Source: JBBSDP01 sp038240605 (GTDB taxonomy: Bacteria; Planctomycetota; Phycisphaerae; Tepidisphaerales; Tepidisphaeraceae). From it: a stretch of DNA of 64,000 nt. The position numbers and the translations under genes were made by a program. The stretch covers positions 4,533-68,532 of the forward strand of contig JBBSDP010000024.1 of the NCBI GenBank assembly GCA_038240605.1, given 5' to 3'. This document shows positions 35,682 to 45,729 of the stretch, piece by piece. The notes under the pieces were generated by a model that was given only the letters and a program-made list of their open reading frames with translations, was not told the DNA's origin and did not search any database. Every line of letters begins with the position of its first letter. Positions within the stretch are counted from its first letter, which is position 1.

Positions 35682-37610
35682 TCAGACGGCGGCCGGGATT
35701 GGGGCCGGCGCGCTCGGGGTTGGCGCGCTGACTCCGGCGCCCTTGGCTCCGGCCGGCTCACCTTTCTTGCCGTAGGTCCTCGCGCGCGGCGGGACGAGGC
35801 TCGTGTCGACGGGGGCGTAGCCGACCTGCGCCGATTCGGTGGCGGGATCGAAGGTAACGACGGTGGCCTTCAGGAAGTTGGCGTCGTCGCGCTGGGGGAA
35901 ATCGGGCTTGTAGTGAGCGCCGCGGGATTCGTTGCGAAGCAGCGCGCCTTTAAGCGTCGCTTCGGCCAGGTAGATCATGTCGCGGACGGCGCGGGTAAAC
36001 GAGAGGTTCTGATTGGTCCACATGCCGGTGTCAGAGAGGCGCACGCCGCGGTAGCGCTCCTTCCACTCCTGACACTTGCGAAGTGTACTTTCGAGTCGTT
36101 CGTTGTAGCGGACGACCGTGCAGTTGTCGGTCATCGTTCGGCCCATCTCCTGCCAGAGGAGATAGGGATTCTCGCTGCCCTGGTTGTTGACAAGCCAGTC
36201 CTGCTTGGCCGTCTCCTGCTGCACGACCGCGTCGTAGGCGATCTGCGGGACTTCTGCGGACGGAAGGTGCGCCACCTCATTGATGTAGTTACGGATGCAC
36301 GGTCCGCCGAAGAGCCCGTCGAAAATACAGGAGAGCAGCGAGTTGGCGCCGAGCCGGTTGGCGCCGTGATAGGCGAAGGAGACCTCACCCATCGCGTAGA
36401 GCCCAGGGACGTTGGTCATCATGTTGCTGGGGGCGCCCGCCTTCAGGCCGCCGGCCTTTTCGTCCTTGGTGAAGCCGACCCACAGTCCGCCCATCGAATA
36501 GTGGACTGCCGGGAAGATGCGCATCGGCTCATCGAGCGGATCGGTGCCGACAAACTTCTCGTAGATCTCCAGGATCCCTTCGAGCTTGGCGAGGATCGCC
36601 TCGCGCCCGCGTTTTTTCACCTCGTCGCGCAGGTCCAGGTAGACCATGTTGCCGCCGCCGACGCCTTTGCCCTCCTGGCAGACCTTGAAGATCTCGCGCG
36701 TTGCGATGTCGCGCGGGACGAGGTTCCCGTATTCGGGGTACAGGCGTTCGAGGAAGTAATCGCGCTCGTCTTCGGGGATGGAGTTGGGCGCGCGGTCATC
36801 GTGCGGCTTCTTCGGCACCCAGACACGACCCCCTTCGCCGCGGGCAGATTCACTGATCAGGCGGCACTTGTCCTCGCCCGGGATCGCGGTGGGATGGACC
36901 TGGATCATCTCCGGGTTGCCGTAACGGGCGCCGGCCTGGTAGCAGCGTGAAGCCGCGCCGCCGGTGCAGATCACCGACATCGTGCTCTTGCCGAACATCA
37001 GCCCGTTGCCGCCGGTGGCGATGACGACGGCGTCGGCGCGGAAGGCGCGGATCTGCATCGTCCGCATGTCCTGGGCGACGATGCCGACGCACTGCCCGTC
37101 ATGAAGGACTGGCCAGAGGAATTCCCAGAACTCATACTTGTGGACGCGCTCCTCGGTCTCCCAGCGGCGGGTCTGCTCGTCCAGAGCGTAGAGGAGCTGT
37201 TGTCCCGTGGTGGCACCGGCGAAAAACGTACGCCGGTAGAGGCTGCCACCGAAGAGGCGCAGGTCGCGCTGTCCTTCGGGGGTGCGGTTAAAGGGGACGC
37301 CCATGCGGTCGAGCAGGTCGATGATCTTCGGCGCCCAGTTGGCCATCTCCAGGACGGGCGGCTGGTCGGCCAGGAAATCGCCGCCGAGGACGGTTTCGTC
37401 GAAGTGCTTCCACTCGCTGTAACCCTGCTGTCGGGCGATGCGGTTGCACGCGTTGATGCCCCCCTGGGCGCAGGCGCTGTGGCTGCGCTTGACCGGCACC
37501 ATGGAGAAAAGGTCGACGTCAACCCCGTCCTCCGCCAGCCTGATGGTGCAGGCGAGGCCCGCCAGGCCACCCCCGACGACAATCACACGCTTCTTGGACT
37601 GCACGGCCAT
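35682..37610 (-). CDS. sdhA: Succinate dehydrogenase/fumarate reductase flavoprotein subunit
   Basis: A 642-residue complex II flavoprotein. FAD-binding Rossmann motif VVGGGLAGL (residues 11-19) and the covalent-FAD histidine at residue 44 in RSHSACAQGGINA. Substrate-site blocks include HPTAIPG and ARGEGGRVW, and the capping region AVHYSMGGLW; GANRLGANSLL is the second FAD block. It oxidises succinate to fumarate and feeds electrons to an iron-sulfur subunit and quinone. The C-terminal tail (Ala/Pro-rich, last 35 residues) is extra. It follows sdhC by 75 bases in the same operon. The expected sdhB does not follow: the next DNA is a convergent lipoprotein gene. Confidence 0.96.
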   Translation of the reverse strand: MAVQSKKRVIVVGGGLAGLACTIRLAEDGVDVDLFSMVPVKRSHSACAQGGINACNRIARQQGYSEWKHFDETVLGGDFLADQPPVLEMANWAPKIIDLLDRMGVPFNRTPEGQRDLRLFGGSLYRRTFFAGATTGQQLLYALDEQTRRWETEERVHKYEFWEFLWPVLHDGQCVGIVAQDMRTMQIRAFRADAVVIATGGNGLMFGKSTMSVICTGGAASRCYQAGARYGNPEMIQVHPTAIPGEDKCRLISESARGEGGRVWVPKKPHDDRAPNSIPEDERDYFLERLYPEYGNLVPRDIATREIFKVCQEGKGVGGGNMVYLDLRDEVKKRGREAILAKLEGILEIYEKFVGTDPLDEPMRIFPAVHYSMGGLWVGFTKDEKAGGLKAGAPSNMMTNVPGLYAMGEVSFAYHGANRLGANSLLSCIFDGLFGGPCIRNYINEVAHLPSAEVPQIAYDAVVQQETAKQDWLVNNQGSENPYLLWQEMGRTMTDNCTVVRYNERLESTLRKCQEWKERYRGVRLSDTGMWTNQNLSFTRAVRDMIYLAEATLKGALLRNESRGAHYKPDFPQRDDANFLKATVVTFDPATESAQVGYAPVDTSLVPPRARTYGKKGEPAGAKGAGVSAPTPSAPAPIPAAV

Positions 37611-37685
37611 AGTGAAAATCCTGCTGCTTGCGGAAGGGACAGATCGATCAACGTGCGATCCATCTCGCGACTCATCCGCTTGTGG

Positions 37686-38384
37686 TTAATGAACGACGAT
37701 CGACTTCTGCGCGATCGCCGCGCCCAGCGCCAGCCCGCCGCACACCGCCGTCAACAGAAACAGACCAAAACAAACAACGCCCCATCGGCGTTGGGCTGCG
37801 GCGCTGACCGTCAGGCCCCAGGTGATGGCGGCGGTCCAGAAGCCGTTGGCCAGGTGATAGCAGGAGGCGAGGATGCCGATCGGGTAGACGAGGTAAGTGA
37901 CCGTCCAGTGCGCGTTGATGTGGCGAACCGTGCTGAGGGTCCCCGAATTGGGATCAAACGCCAGCGTCGAGCCGAACAATCCCTTCATCCCCAGCACGTG
38001 GAAGGCGATGAAGGCGGCGATCGCGAATGCGCTGATGCGCTGGAGTGTGTAAAAAATGTTCTTCGCGTACGGGTAACTTGCGGCGTTCGGCTGGGCCGTC
38101 AGGGTGATCCAGATGCCGTAAATCGTGTGATAGAGGATCGGGATGTAGATGAAGAGCCACTCGATCGCCCAGAGAAACGGCAGATCGTGAATCTTGGCCA
38201 CTTGGCGGTCGTACACGTTGAGCCCGCCGACGGTCCCCTGGATGAGCGATGCGTTCACGATCAGGTGGACGACGATATAGCCGCCGAACACGATTCCGGT
38301 GAGCGAGTGCAGCCGACGCAGCAGGAAATGTCGTTGTCCGCCGATCTCTGGCAGGGTCCAGTCGTTGGCGGTCGCCGTGGTCAA
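37686..38384 (-). CDS. sdhC: Succinate dehydrogenase cytochrome b558 subunit
   Basis: A 232-residue single membrane-anchor subunit of the Bacillus type (SdhC b558). Five hydrophobic helices are visible; candidate haem histidines lie in RRLHSLTGI, VVHLIVNA, YHTIYGIW and FHVLGMKG. It anchors the flavoprotein/iron-sulfur part of complex II to the inner membrane and passes electrons to menaquinone in relatives. The start is TTG 38384 with AAGGA eight bases upstream; no ATG or GTG fits. The gene precedes sdhA. Confidence 0.9.
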   Translation of the reverse strand: MTTATANDWTLPEIGGQRHFLLRRLHSLTGIVFGGYIVVHLIVNASLIQGTVGGLNVYDRQVAKIHDLPFLWAIEWLFIYIPILYHTIYGIWITLTAQPNAASYPYAKNIFYTLQRISAFAIAAFIAFHVLGMKGLFGSTLAFDPNSGTLSTVRHINAHWTVTYLVYPIGILASCYHLANGFWTAAITWGLTVSAAAQRRWGVVCFGLFLLTAVCGGLALGAAIAQKSIVVH

Positions 38385-38515
38385 TGCGCAAGTCCTTTCG
38401 TCAAGTGGAGGAACGGCGGATTATATGGGCGTCGGCCTGGGATGCCAAACAACGAACGACGCGGTGAAGTGCTGCGCCACCATGCCAAAAGGATCGCCGA
38501 ATCGCCGGCTGGATC

Positions 38516-39199
38516 TCAACCCTGATCAGGAAGCCGGATCAGACGCTTGGCGAGTAAGTCGGCGATGAGAAAATCCGGGTGAATCGCTTCCTGGGCGCGA
38601 AATTCGCCAACGCGCGTACGGCGCAGCGCGGTCAGATATCCGCCAGTCTTTAACGCTTCACCGATATCGCGGGCCATTGCGCGGATGTAGACGCCGCGGC
38701 CGCAATCGATGCGCAGGCGCAGCAATGGCCATTCGAACGCGAGCAGATCGATGCCATAGACGCGAACGATGCGCGGCGCCAGTTCGACCGTGCCGCCGCG
38801 TCGGGCGACGTCGTACGCACGGCGTCCGCCGATCTTCATCGCGCTGTAGCTCGGCGGCCGCTGGAGAATTTCACCGCGAAAGCGTTGCAACATTTCCTCG
38901 AGCCGTTCGCGGGAAACGGGCGCCGCGTTCGGGAACGGCTGCTCGGGCGATTCGGGATCATCGGTTGCGGTGTTCGCGCCGAGCTTGACGGTCGCCTCGT
39001 ATTGCTTGGGCTGGTCCATGAGACGTTCACAGGATCGCGTGGCTCGACCGACGAGCAGGAGCAACACGCCGGTTGCGAACGGATCGAGCGTGCCGGCGTG
39101 GCCGATTTTGACGCCGGGCGGCAACAGTCGCTTGACGCGGCTGACGATCCGCGCCGACGACGGCCCCGCGGGCTTATCGACGTTTAACACGCCTTCCAT
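38516..39199 (-). CDS. truB: tRNA pseudouridine(55) synthase
   Basis: A 227-residue TruB. The catalytic motif is GHAGTLDPFATGVLL with Asp39, and RPPSYSAMKIGGRRAY and RGVYIRAMARDIGE are also family blocks. The enzyme isomerises U55 of the tRNA T-loop. The C-terminal domain is short compared with E. coli TruB (about 314 residues), as in many bacteria. ATG 39199 begins MEGVLNVDKPAGPSS, the standard N-terminus; an upstream TTG at 39235 is less likely. It is divergent from the HNH-repeat protein and follows sdhC's reverse-strand leader; not obviously an operon with either. Confidence 0.95.
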   Translation of the reverse strand: MEGVLNVDKPAGPSSARIVSRVKRLLPPGVKIGHAGTLDPFATGVLLLLVGRATRSCERLMDQPKQYEATVKLGANTATDDPESPEQPFPNAAPVSRERLEEMLQRFRGEILQRPPSYSAMKIGGRRAYDVARRGGTVELAPRIVRVYGIDLLAFEWPLLRLRIDCGRGVYIRAMARDIGEALKTGGYLTALRRTRVGEFRAQEAIHPDFLIADLLAKRLIRLPDQG

Positions 39200-39384
39200 T
39201 CCACCGAGGATCGCGCGGCCGCGGTCGCGGGTCAACCATCGCGCAGTCTCCTGAGAATGTCTGCCCTACTGAATGCGGGAATCTCGGCCCGCTCAGGGAA
39301 GTTGGAGTGCCGACAAATCGGAACGTACGCGGCGACGCGCACCTGGGCCGCCTTTGTCGGTTGAGCGGTGTGAAGGAAATCAGT

Positions 39385-40161
39385 ATGGTGAGCGCGCTCG
39401 CGCGCCCTCGCGTCATGATCTGGAATAAAACGAACATCCTGTCGGCGCTCCGCAAACTGCATAAGAGCGGCGAAGACCTGTCGTACAACTCGCTGGCGAA
39501 GAAGAACCAGTCGCTGGTTTCCGCCGCCGCTTATCATTTTGGCTCGTATCGCAAGGCGGTGGAAAAGGCGGGCATCGATTACGCATCGATTACCCGACGC
39601 CCGCGCTGGGATCGGGCATCGATCATCCGGATCGTCAAGACGGCCAAGCGCAGCGGCGAGGACTTGTATTGGTCGGCCGTGACGCGCCGCCGGGATGAGG
39701 TGGGCCGCGCCGCTTTTGCAGCATTGCAGCCGCGGCTCTTCGGGAGCTGGGAGCGCGCGCTGACGGCGTCGGGCCTGGATGCCGACGAGATTAGCCGTTA
39801 CCGGCGCTGGGATCGCAACTCGATCGTTTTCGAGCTGCGCTGCCGTCAGCGCGAGCGAGAAGCGCTCAACAGCGGATCGCTCCAAGGAGAGGATCCCGGG
39901 CTGCACGCCGCCGCGGTGCGCCACTTCGGCAACTACGATGCGGCGTTGCGCGCTGCCCGGGTAGACCCTGAGAAGGTGCGCCGCCGTCGCACCTGGGACA
40001 AGGCGGCGGTGCTGAAGACGCTGAAGTCGGCGCGTCGCAACGGCTCTCACCTCTCCGACTCAGCGGTTCGCCGGGAGCACCCCGCGTTATATGGGGCCGC
40101 CGTGCGGCTCTTCGGCAGCTTCACAACTGCGCGCGATAGTGCCGGCATTACGCTGAAATAA
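39385..40161 (+). CDS. Tandem homing-endonuclease-associated repeat (HNH_repeat) protein
   Basis: A 258-residue basic protein made of about four repeats of 55-65 residues. Each has a W[ND]+[KR] start, a helix with GE/GS-x-L, and a FGSY/FGSW/FGNY...A...AG helix end: AYHFGSYRKAVEKAGID, LQPRLFGSWERALTASGL, VRHFGNYDAALRAARVD and VRLFGSFTTARDSAG. The repeat matches the homing-endonuclease-associated repeat by eye, a DNA-binding helical unit. No HNH, GIY or other nuclease motif is present, so it is probably a DNA-binding protein only. AAGGA lies seven bases upstream of the ATG. Function unknown; it shares a divergent promoter zone with truB. Confidence 0.75.
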   Translation: MVSALARPRVMIWNKTNILSALRKLHKSGEDLSYNSLAKKNQSLVSAAAYHFGSYRKAVEKAGIDYASITRRPRWDRASIIRIVKTAKRSGEDLYWSAVTRRRDEVGRAAFAALQPRLFGSWERALTASGLDADEISRYRRWDRNSIVFELRCRQREREALNSGSLQGEDPGLHAAAVRHFGNYDAALRAARVDPEKVRRRRTWDKAAVLKTLKSARRNGSHLSDSAVRREHPALYGAAVRLFGSFTTARDSAGITLK

Positions 40162-40232
40162 AGGCTCCGACTCGACCGGCGCGTCAGCTTGTTTGATTCA
40201 CAACACCCAAGGGGGGTTTGGGTATCTTCAGC

Positions 40233-43200
40233 ATGTCGTCAGACCGACCCGCCGTCGTTTTATCGCTCAGGATATTCCGATCCTGGCCCGCGCGACTGCT
40301 AGTCGTTGTGCTTGCCGCGCACGGGTTCGTACTGGGAACCGGGGCGTTGGCTGCTGATGTGCGAGCGCCGGTTGGGTTCGAGGGGGCGCTGGCGCCTGCG
40401 GTGTCAGAGGCCGACGTGGACCTGGAACACTGCGCGACGCTGCACGATGGCAAGGTCGTGCCCACCGATCCCGCCCAGGTGCTGGGCGCGCTGGGGATCG
40501 GTGCCGCAAACCGAGACTGGAACGGCGGTGACGTCGAGACTCAGACGGAAAAGGGAGAACGGTTTCAATATCTCGTCGTGTTCAAGCGGCCGGTGAAGAT
40601 CGGCGCGCTGTTGTGCGAGAAGCGTGGCGACTGGCAGGTGATCGACCGCTCCGTCTTCACGCTCAAGGCCGGCGCGGCTGTGGAGCCGAACGCCTCCGAT
40701 AAGTCACAATGGGAACCGGTCCTCTTTCCGTCGGCGCAAAGCGGGTGTCGCCTGGCGACGTTCGCGCCCGGCTTTGCGACGCGGGCGATCCTGACCGAAG
40801 AGATTTGCCGGCAGGGCGGTTCGTCACTCGGGACGCTACGTGCCTTTATACATCGTCTGCACAACCTGGTTCCGGTGAGCAGCGCGACGGCGCCGTCGGA
40901 ATACACCGCCCACTCGGCGCTCGCGCCCGCCTACACCTACTCGGCGGAAAACATCACGACCGGCGCCGGACGGTGGGAGAGCGCGGGGAAGGAAGATGGC
41001 GTGGTGCGCGGCGCCGCGATCACGCCGGGAAACCCGTCATGGTTTGTCGTGCAGTGGGAGCAGACGCAGAGGATCGTCGGCCTGTGGCTCGATGACAATT
41101 TCACCAAGACGCGATTTCGCGCTTATGTAGGGCCGGAGGGGATCAACCCGGTGATCGGCAACGACGATGAGTGGGGGCGAATCAAGTACGAGGAACGCTC
41201 GGCGATACCGGGCCGGCGGCGCGAGCGCCTCGTTCAATTCGAACAGCCGGTGAAAACGCGCTCGATCAAGCTCGACATCCTGGAGACGCCGCGGAACGAG
41301 ATCCAGATCGCACGGATCGCGGGCCTTCACATCCTGACGGACCTGGGTGATGCGCCGGAGCCGCAGATGAAAGTGGTGGAGGCGCCGCCGCCCTTTAAGG
41401 TGCGCTACGACCTGCCGCGCGAAGGGATGACTACGGGCGCGATCGACGGACCGGACGGCCGGCGTGTGCGCAACCTCTTCGCCCGCGAGCAGCGCCGCCA
41501 GGGCGCCAATGAAGAAGCGTGGGACCTCAAGGATGAGCAGGGGCATCCGGTCGCGCCGGGAAAATACAAGCTGAAGGTCCTCTGCAATCCGGGCATCCAT
41601 CTCAACTATCAAATGACACCGTACCCGAACATCGGCGACAACAGTCCCGAGAACTCCGCCTGGCTCAACGGCGAGAGCGGTAGCGGCGGCTGGCTCGCGG
41701 ATCACACGTCATGCACATCGATCTGTGCGGCAGGGGATCGGATCTACGTCGGCGCACCCGTTTCCGAGAGCGGCGTCTCCCTGATCGAGTGCGACCTGAC
41801 CGGCCGCAAATACTGGGGCCATGCTAATTTTCTCGCCTGGACCGGGCCGCATTTCCTGGCGGCCGACGACACATACGTCTACTCGGGCATGGGCCCGAAT
41901 TATCCCGAGCATGGCGACACGGTCTTCCGAACGCGGCGGAACGATAAGCAGGACGACCGGCCGATCGACCTGCCGGGCGATGGCCACCGCAAGCGCCAGA
42001 TGGTTGGCCTGGCGGTCCGCGACGGACTGGTCTACATCGCGGTGAACGCACACGAGGACGCTTTCGCGAACGCGGCCGCGGCCGAAGACGTTGACCTGGA
42101 TCATTCCTTCCCGACTTATCCGCGCGTGGATCGCCACTCGCACGACACGCCCGCCACCTGGATCCCCGACCGGCGCAGCGAGTTTCCCGCGATGTTCCGC
42201 ATGGGCGACCAGGTGCCCGGCCATCGCGGTCTGATCAACGTCGAGACGGATAAGGTGGCCGCGGCCCGGCAGCACGTCGTGCTGGCGTTCAAGAAGGCGA
42301 TGCCGATCGGCAGCCTGGTCTTCCCGATGTCGCATCAGTCGCCGATGCGCCTCAGCCTCCTCAAGCCGACCGTTACCGGCGTGCCCGACCCATCGGATGA
42401 GTCGCAGTGGGAACAGATCTGGCAGTCACCCAAGAAGGGGGATTGGACGGTCATCCCGGTGCCGAAGAACACGCAGACCCGCGCCCTGCGCCTGACCTTC
42501 GCCCGACTCTTTGACGAAATCGAAGACGTGCTCTCGACCGGTAGCGAGAAAGTGAAGGACAAGGATCCCACCGACCTGCTCGGCACGCGCGGTGGTGACG
42601 ACAAGCAGGATGCCTGGGTTGGCTCGATCGAGGGGATGAAGATCCTGCGGCGTCGTTTCCAAAGCCTCGCGCCGATCGCCCACGTGTCGGTGAACTCGGG
42701 TGCGATCAGCGAGGTGGGCGAATGGGACGCCAAGCGCACCGAGCCGCTGTCGGAAGAGAAGCCGGGCATCTATGCGATGCAGTGGGATCAGCCGCGGAAA
42801 GTCCGCGGCCTGGCCATTAAGGAGATCGACGGACGGCTCACGCAGATCGACGTCTGGAACGGCCCGGAGAACGGGTCCATCGACATTGCATCGGAGAAGG
42901 GGTGGAAGAACGTCGCGACCTACGAGCAGAAGCGACGCAAGTTTGGCGCGGTGGAAGCCGGACTTGGGCCCAATAACGACGCGGCGCGCTACCTCGATGG
43001 GTACGTTGACCTCGGAACGGGGGTGACGACGCGGGCCATTCGCCTGCGCGTCGTCGCGCAGTGGACGAACAACGGCGTTGGCCAGGAAACACGGCTGGGA
43101 ATTCGCGACGATCGCGGCGGCCAGGCGCTGAACGCAAGCCGGTGCCGGATCTACGGCGTCGCGCCGCTGGAAATGATCGGCGATGAAGTTCCTGTGGACC

Positions 43201-45701
43201 CGCTGATCGCGCAGCGCGTCGAAGTGTGGGACACGCGCGAAGCGAAGGCCGCCGTTGATCGAACCGGCAAGCCGCGCGTGCCCGCGATTCCCGCGACGCT
43301 GGTTACTGAGGTGCCGTTCGTGGATGGAGGCCAGATCGCGCTCGGCCCCGATGGGAATTTGTTCGGCATAAGCGGAAACCAGGTGGTTGAAGTGAGCCTG
43401 AATGCGACGGCCGGCGAGCCGCCGCGCACGGTGATCTCCGACGTGATCCTGCCGCAGGCGCTCACCGTGGATTCGAAGGGGCAGATCTACGTTTTGGACA
43501 ATGCGCCGGATCGGAAAGTCATCCGCATGTACGACGCGGCGGGCAAGTTCCTCAGGCAGTTCGGACATCCCGGCGGATATCAGGTCGGCCCCTGGGACCC
43601 GCAGCGTATCGACTGGGCCACCGCGATCGCAGTAGACAAGAACGGCCAGCTCTGGCACACCGAATCGTCATACTGGCCCAAGCGCATCGTCTGCTGGGAC
43701 ACGAACGACGGCACCGTCAAGAAACAGTTCCTCGGCAATACCCAGTACGGCGGCGGTGGCGTCCTCGACCCGCACGACAAGCACAAGATGTATTACGGGC
43801 CGCTCGAGTTCGAGCTCGACTGGGAGACGGGAAAGACGCGCCTCAAGAACCTGACCTGGCGCGGCACCAGCACCGCCGGTGAAATTCCCGCGTATGTGAA
43901 TGACCGCCAATACATGCTGACCCACGCCAACGGCGCCATCCAGCCGGATGCCGGCGCGGCGACCGTCTACCTCTACGAGAAGGATCACAGCCGCGCCGTT
44001 GCGGCGATGGGGCCGGCGAGCGGATACCCGCCCTTCCAGGAGGCTGCCTTCCAGATCGCCTACGCGAAGAAGTTCGGCACGAAGTCGATGATGGACCAGC
44101 GCTTCCTCTGGACCGACGCCAATGGCGACGGGCAGATCCAGGTCGACGAAGTACAGTTCTCACCCGTGCCGCCCGGCCCGTTCCACACCTGTTATTTTGA
44201 TACGTCGGACCTGAGCCTCAGCACCACGAGCCGTTTCCGATACGAAGTGAAATCGTTTCTGCCGGACGGCGCGCCCGTCTACATCGAGAAGGCGTATCCG
44301 AAGCTGCCTGCCGAGCCCAACATACGCCTGGCCGATGGGAACTTCATCTTCATGATGGAAGGGGACGATCAGGTCTGGCGCAACGCGCGCTTCACGCCGG
44401 AGGGAAAGGAAATCTGGGGGTATCGAAACGAAGGGTTCAGTGGGTTTGCCTACCCACGGGCCACCCCGTGGGCGCCATCGAAGGTCGTTGCGGAATTCGA
44501 CGTGGTCGGAACCGGCAAGTCCCGCGCCGGGGACCTGGGCGAGTTCTTCGTCGAGAACGACAACGTCGGTCAATGGAACGTCTACTCCGCCGACGGGATG
44601 CTGGCCGGCTGGATCTTCCTGGAGATCCGCAATCCGGCGCGCAAGGGGTGGAGCATGCCCGAGCATCAGCGCGGGCTGGCGCTGGATGACGTGACGGTGG
44701 GTCAGGAGCACTTCCAGGGTTATTTCTGCCAGTCCGCCGACGGAAAATACTACGTCGTGGCGGGTCACAACCACGCGACCGTTGTGGAAGTGACCGGGCT
44801 GGATCAATTCAAACGGGTCGAACGCGAGATCGAGGTCACTCCCGACGATCTCAAGGGAATTGAGGGATACGACCATACACTGTATCAGCGGCTGGCCTGC
44901 AAGAACGTGAAAGTGCTGGACGTGCATCCCCTCGTCAAACCTCTGCAAATCGACGCCAGCGACGAAGACTGGAAGGAACAGGCGGGGGGCGCCGAGCTGC
45001 CGGGGATCAACTTCAAGGCGGCGTTCGGCGATCGATATCTCTACGTCATCTACGTGGTGCGAGGCCACGGCCCACTGAAGAACGTCGGCACCGATTGGCA
45101 CACGCTCTTCCGCACCGGCGCGTGCGTTGACCTGCTGATCGGCGCCGATCCCAAGGCCGATCCGAAGCGCCCGGAGCCCGTGCAGGGAGACATGCGCGTG
45201 CTGATGTCGGTGGTGGGGGACAAGCCGATCGCGGTGCTCTACCAGCCCGTGAACCCGGGCGCACCCGAATCAGAACACAAAGAGTTCCACACTGGCGTCG
45301 CTCATTGCGCGTTTGACCGTGTCGTGCAGCTCGAGGATGCGCACATCGCACACCGCGCGTGGGGCGACGGCTACGTGATCGAGGCGGCCCTCCCGCTTTC
45401 GACCCTTGGCCTGAAGATCGCCGACGGTACCCGGATGAAGCTGGACTGGGGAATCCTCCAGAGCGGCGCCGGCGGGTCGGAAGTGCTCGATCACCTATGG
45501 TGGTCAAACAAGGTCCCGCTGCCATTCGATGAGGCCGCCGAAGCCCGACTCCACCCGGACCTGTGGGGTTACGCCCGCTTTACTACGCGAACACGCAACG
45601 AGCTCGAAGGCCCGCTCCACACGGCGGGCGTCGAAGACAAGGCCGGCAAGAAAAGGCCCGACGAGATCGAGGATGAACTGGATAAGGGATCGGTGAAGTA
45701 G
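40233..45701 (+). CDS. Giant exported propeller protein with EF-hand loop and CBM9-like domain
   Basis: A 1822-residue secreted protein. A signal peptide (through about residue 40) precedes two or more discoidin-like segments in residues 50-400, a FlgD-like Ig module (YDLPREGMTTGAIDGPDG), then long NHL/SMP30-type propeller repeats (GNLFGISGNQVVEVSL, DSKGQIYVLDNAPDRKVI, DKNGQLWHTESSYW). A calcium EF-hand loop WTDANGDGQIQVDE lies near residue 1295. The last 200 residues resemble a CBM9/DOMON-type carbohydrate-binding domain (PLQIDASDEDWKEQ, LYVIYVVRG). No catalytic motif was recognised. It is probably a surface or periplasmic polysaccharide-binding protein. ATG 40233 is chosen at the signal peptide; TTG 40218 is also in frame. 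Confidence 0.8.
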   Translation: MSSDRPAVVLSLRIFRSWPARLLVVVLAAHGFVLGTGALAADVRAPVGFEGALAPAVSEADVDLEHCATLHDGKVVPTDPAQVLGALGIGAANRDWNGGDVETQTEKGERFQYLVVFKRPVKIGALLCEKRGDWQVIDRSVFTLKAGAAVEPNASDKSQWEPVLFPSAQSGCRLATFAPGFATRAILTEEICRQGGSSLGTLRAFIHRLHNLVPVSSATAPSEYTAHSALAPAYTYSAENITTGAGRWESAGKEDGVVRGAAITPGNPSWFVVQWEQTQRIVGLWLDDNFTKTRFRAYVGPEGINPVIGNDDEWGRIKYEERSAIPGRRRERLVQFEQPVKTRSIKLDILETPRNEIQIARIAGLHILTDLGDAPEPQMKVVEAPPPFKVRYDLPREGMTTGAIDGPDGRRVRNLFAREQRRQGANEEAWDLKDEQGHPVAPGKYKLKVLCNPGIHLNYQMTPYPNIGDNSPENSAWLNGESGSGGWLADHTSCTSICAAGDRIYVGAPVSESGVSLIECDLTGRKYWGHANFLAWTGPHFLAADDTYVYSGMGPNYPEHGDTVFRTRRNDKQDDRPIDLPGDGHRKRQMVGLAVRDGLVYIAVNAHEDAFANAAAAEDVDLDHSFPTYPRVDRHSHDTPATWIPDRRSEFPAMFRMGDQVPGHRGLINVETDKVAAARQHVVLAFKKAMPIGSLVFPMSHQSPMRLSLLKPTVTGVPDPSDESQWEQIWQSPKKGDWTVIPVPKNTQTRALRLTFARLFDEIEDVLSTGSEKVKDKDPTDLLGTRGGDDKQDAWVGSIEGMKILRRRFQSLAPIAHVSVNSGAISEVGEWDAKRTEPLSEEKPGIYAMQWDQPRKVRGLAIKEIDGRLTQIDVWNGPENGSIDIASEKGWKNVATYEQKRRKFGAVEAGLGPNNDAARYLDGYVDLGTGVTTRAIRLRVVAQWTNNGVGQETRLGIRDDRGGQALNASRCRIYGVAPLEMIGDEVPVDPLIAQRVEVWDTREAKAAVDRTGKPRVPAIPATLVTEVPFVDGGQIALGPDGNLFGISGNQVVEVSLNATAGEPPRTVISDVILPQALTVDSKGQIYVLDNAPDRKVIRMYDAAGKFLRQFGHPGGYQVGPWDPQRIDWATAIAVDKNGQLWHTESSYWPKRIVCWDTNDGTVKKQFLGNTQYGGGGVLDPHDKHKMYYGPLEFELDWETGKTRLKNLTWRGTSTAGEIPAYVNDRQYMLTHANGAIQPDAGAATVYLYEKDHSRAVAAMGPASGYPPFQEAAFQIAYAKKFGTKSMMDQRFLWTDANGDGQIQVDEVQFSPVPPGPFHTCYFDTSDLSLSTTSRFRYEVKSFLPDGAPVYIEKAYPKLPAEPNIRLADGNFIFMMEGDDQVWRNARFTPEGKEIWGYRNEGFSGFAYPRATPWAPSKVVAEFDVVGTGKSRAGDLGEFFVENDNVGQWNVYSADGMLAGWIFLEIRNPARKGWSMPEHQRGLALDDVTVGQEHFQGYFCQSADGKYYVVAGHNHATVVEVTGLDQFKRVEREIEVTPDDLKGIEGYDHTLYQRLACKNVKVLDVHPLVKPLQIDASDEDWKEQAGGAELPGINFKAAFGDRYLYVIYVVRGHGPLKNVGTDWHTLFRTGACVDLLIGADPKADPKRPEPVQGDMRVLMSVVGDKPIAVLYQPVNPGAPESEHKEFHTGVAHCAFDRVVQLEDAHIAHRAWGDGYVIEAALPLSTLGLKIADGTRMKLDWGILQSGAGGSEVLDHLWWSNKVPLPFDEAAEARLHPDLWGYARFTTRTRNELEGPLHTAGVEDKAGKKRPDEIEDELDKGSVK

Positions 45702-45729
45702 GGGTGCCGCACGGAGCGTGCGGGCGGCG

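Noticed and set aside
35670..36950. Long plus-strand open frame opposite sdhA
   Set aside because: It is antisense to a clear sdhA gene, has no recognisable domain and typical shadow composition of a GC-rich gene.
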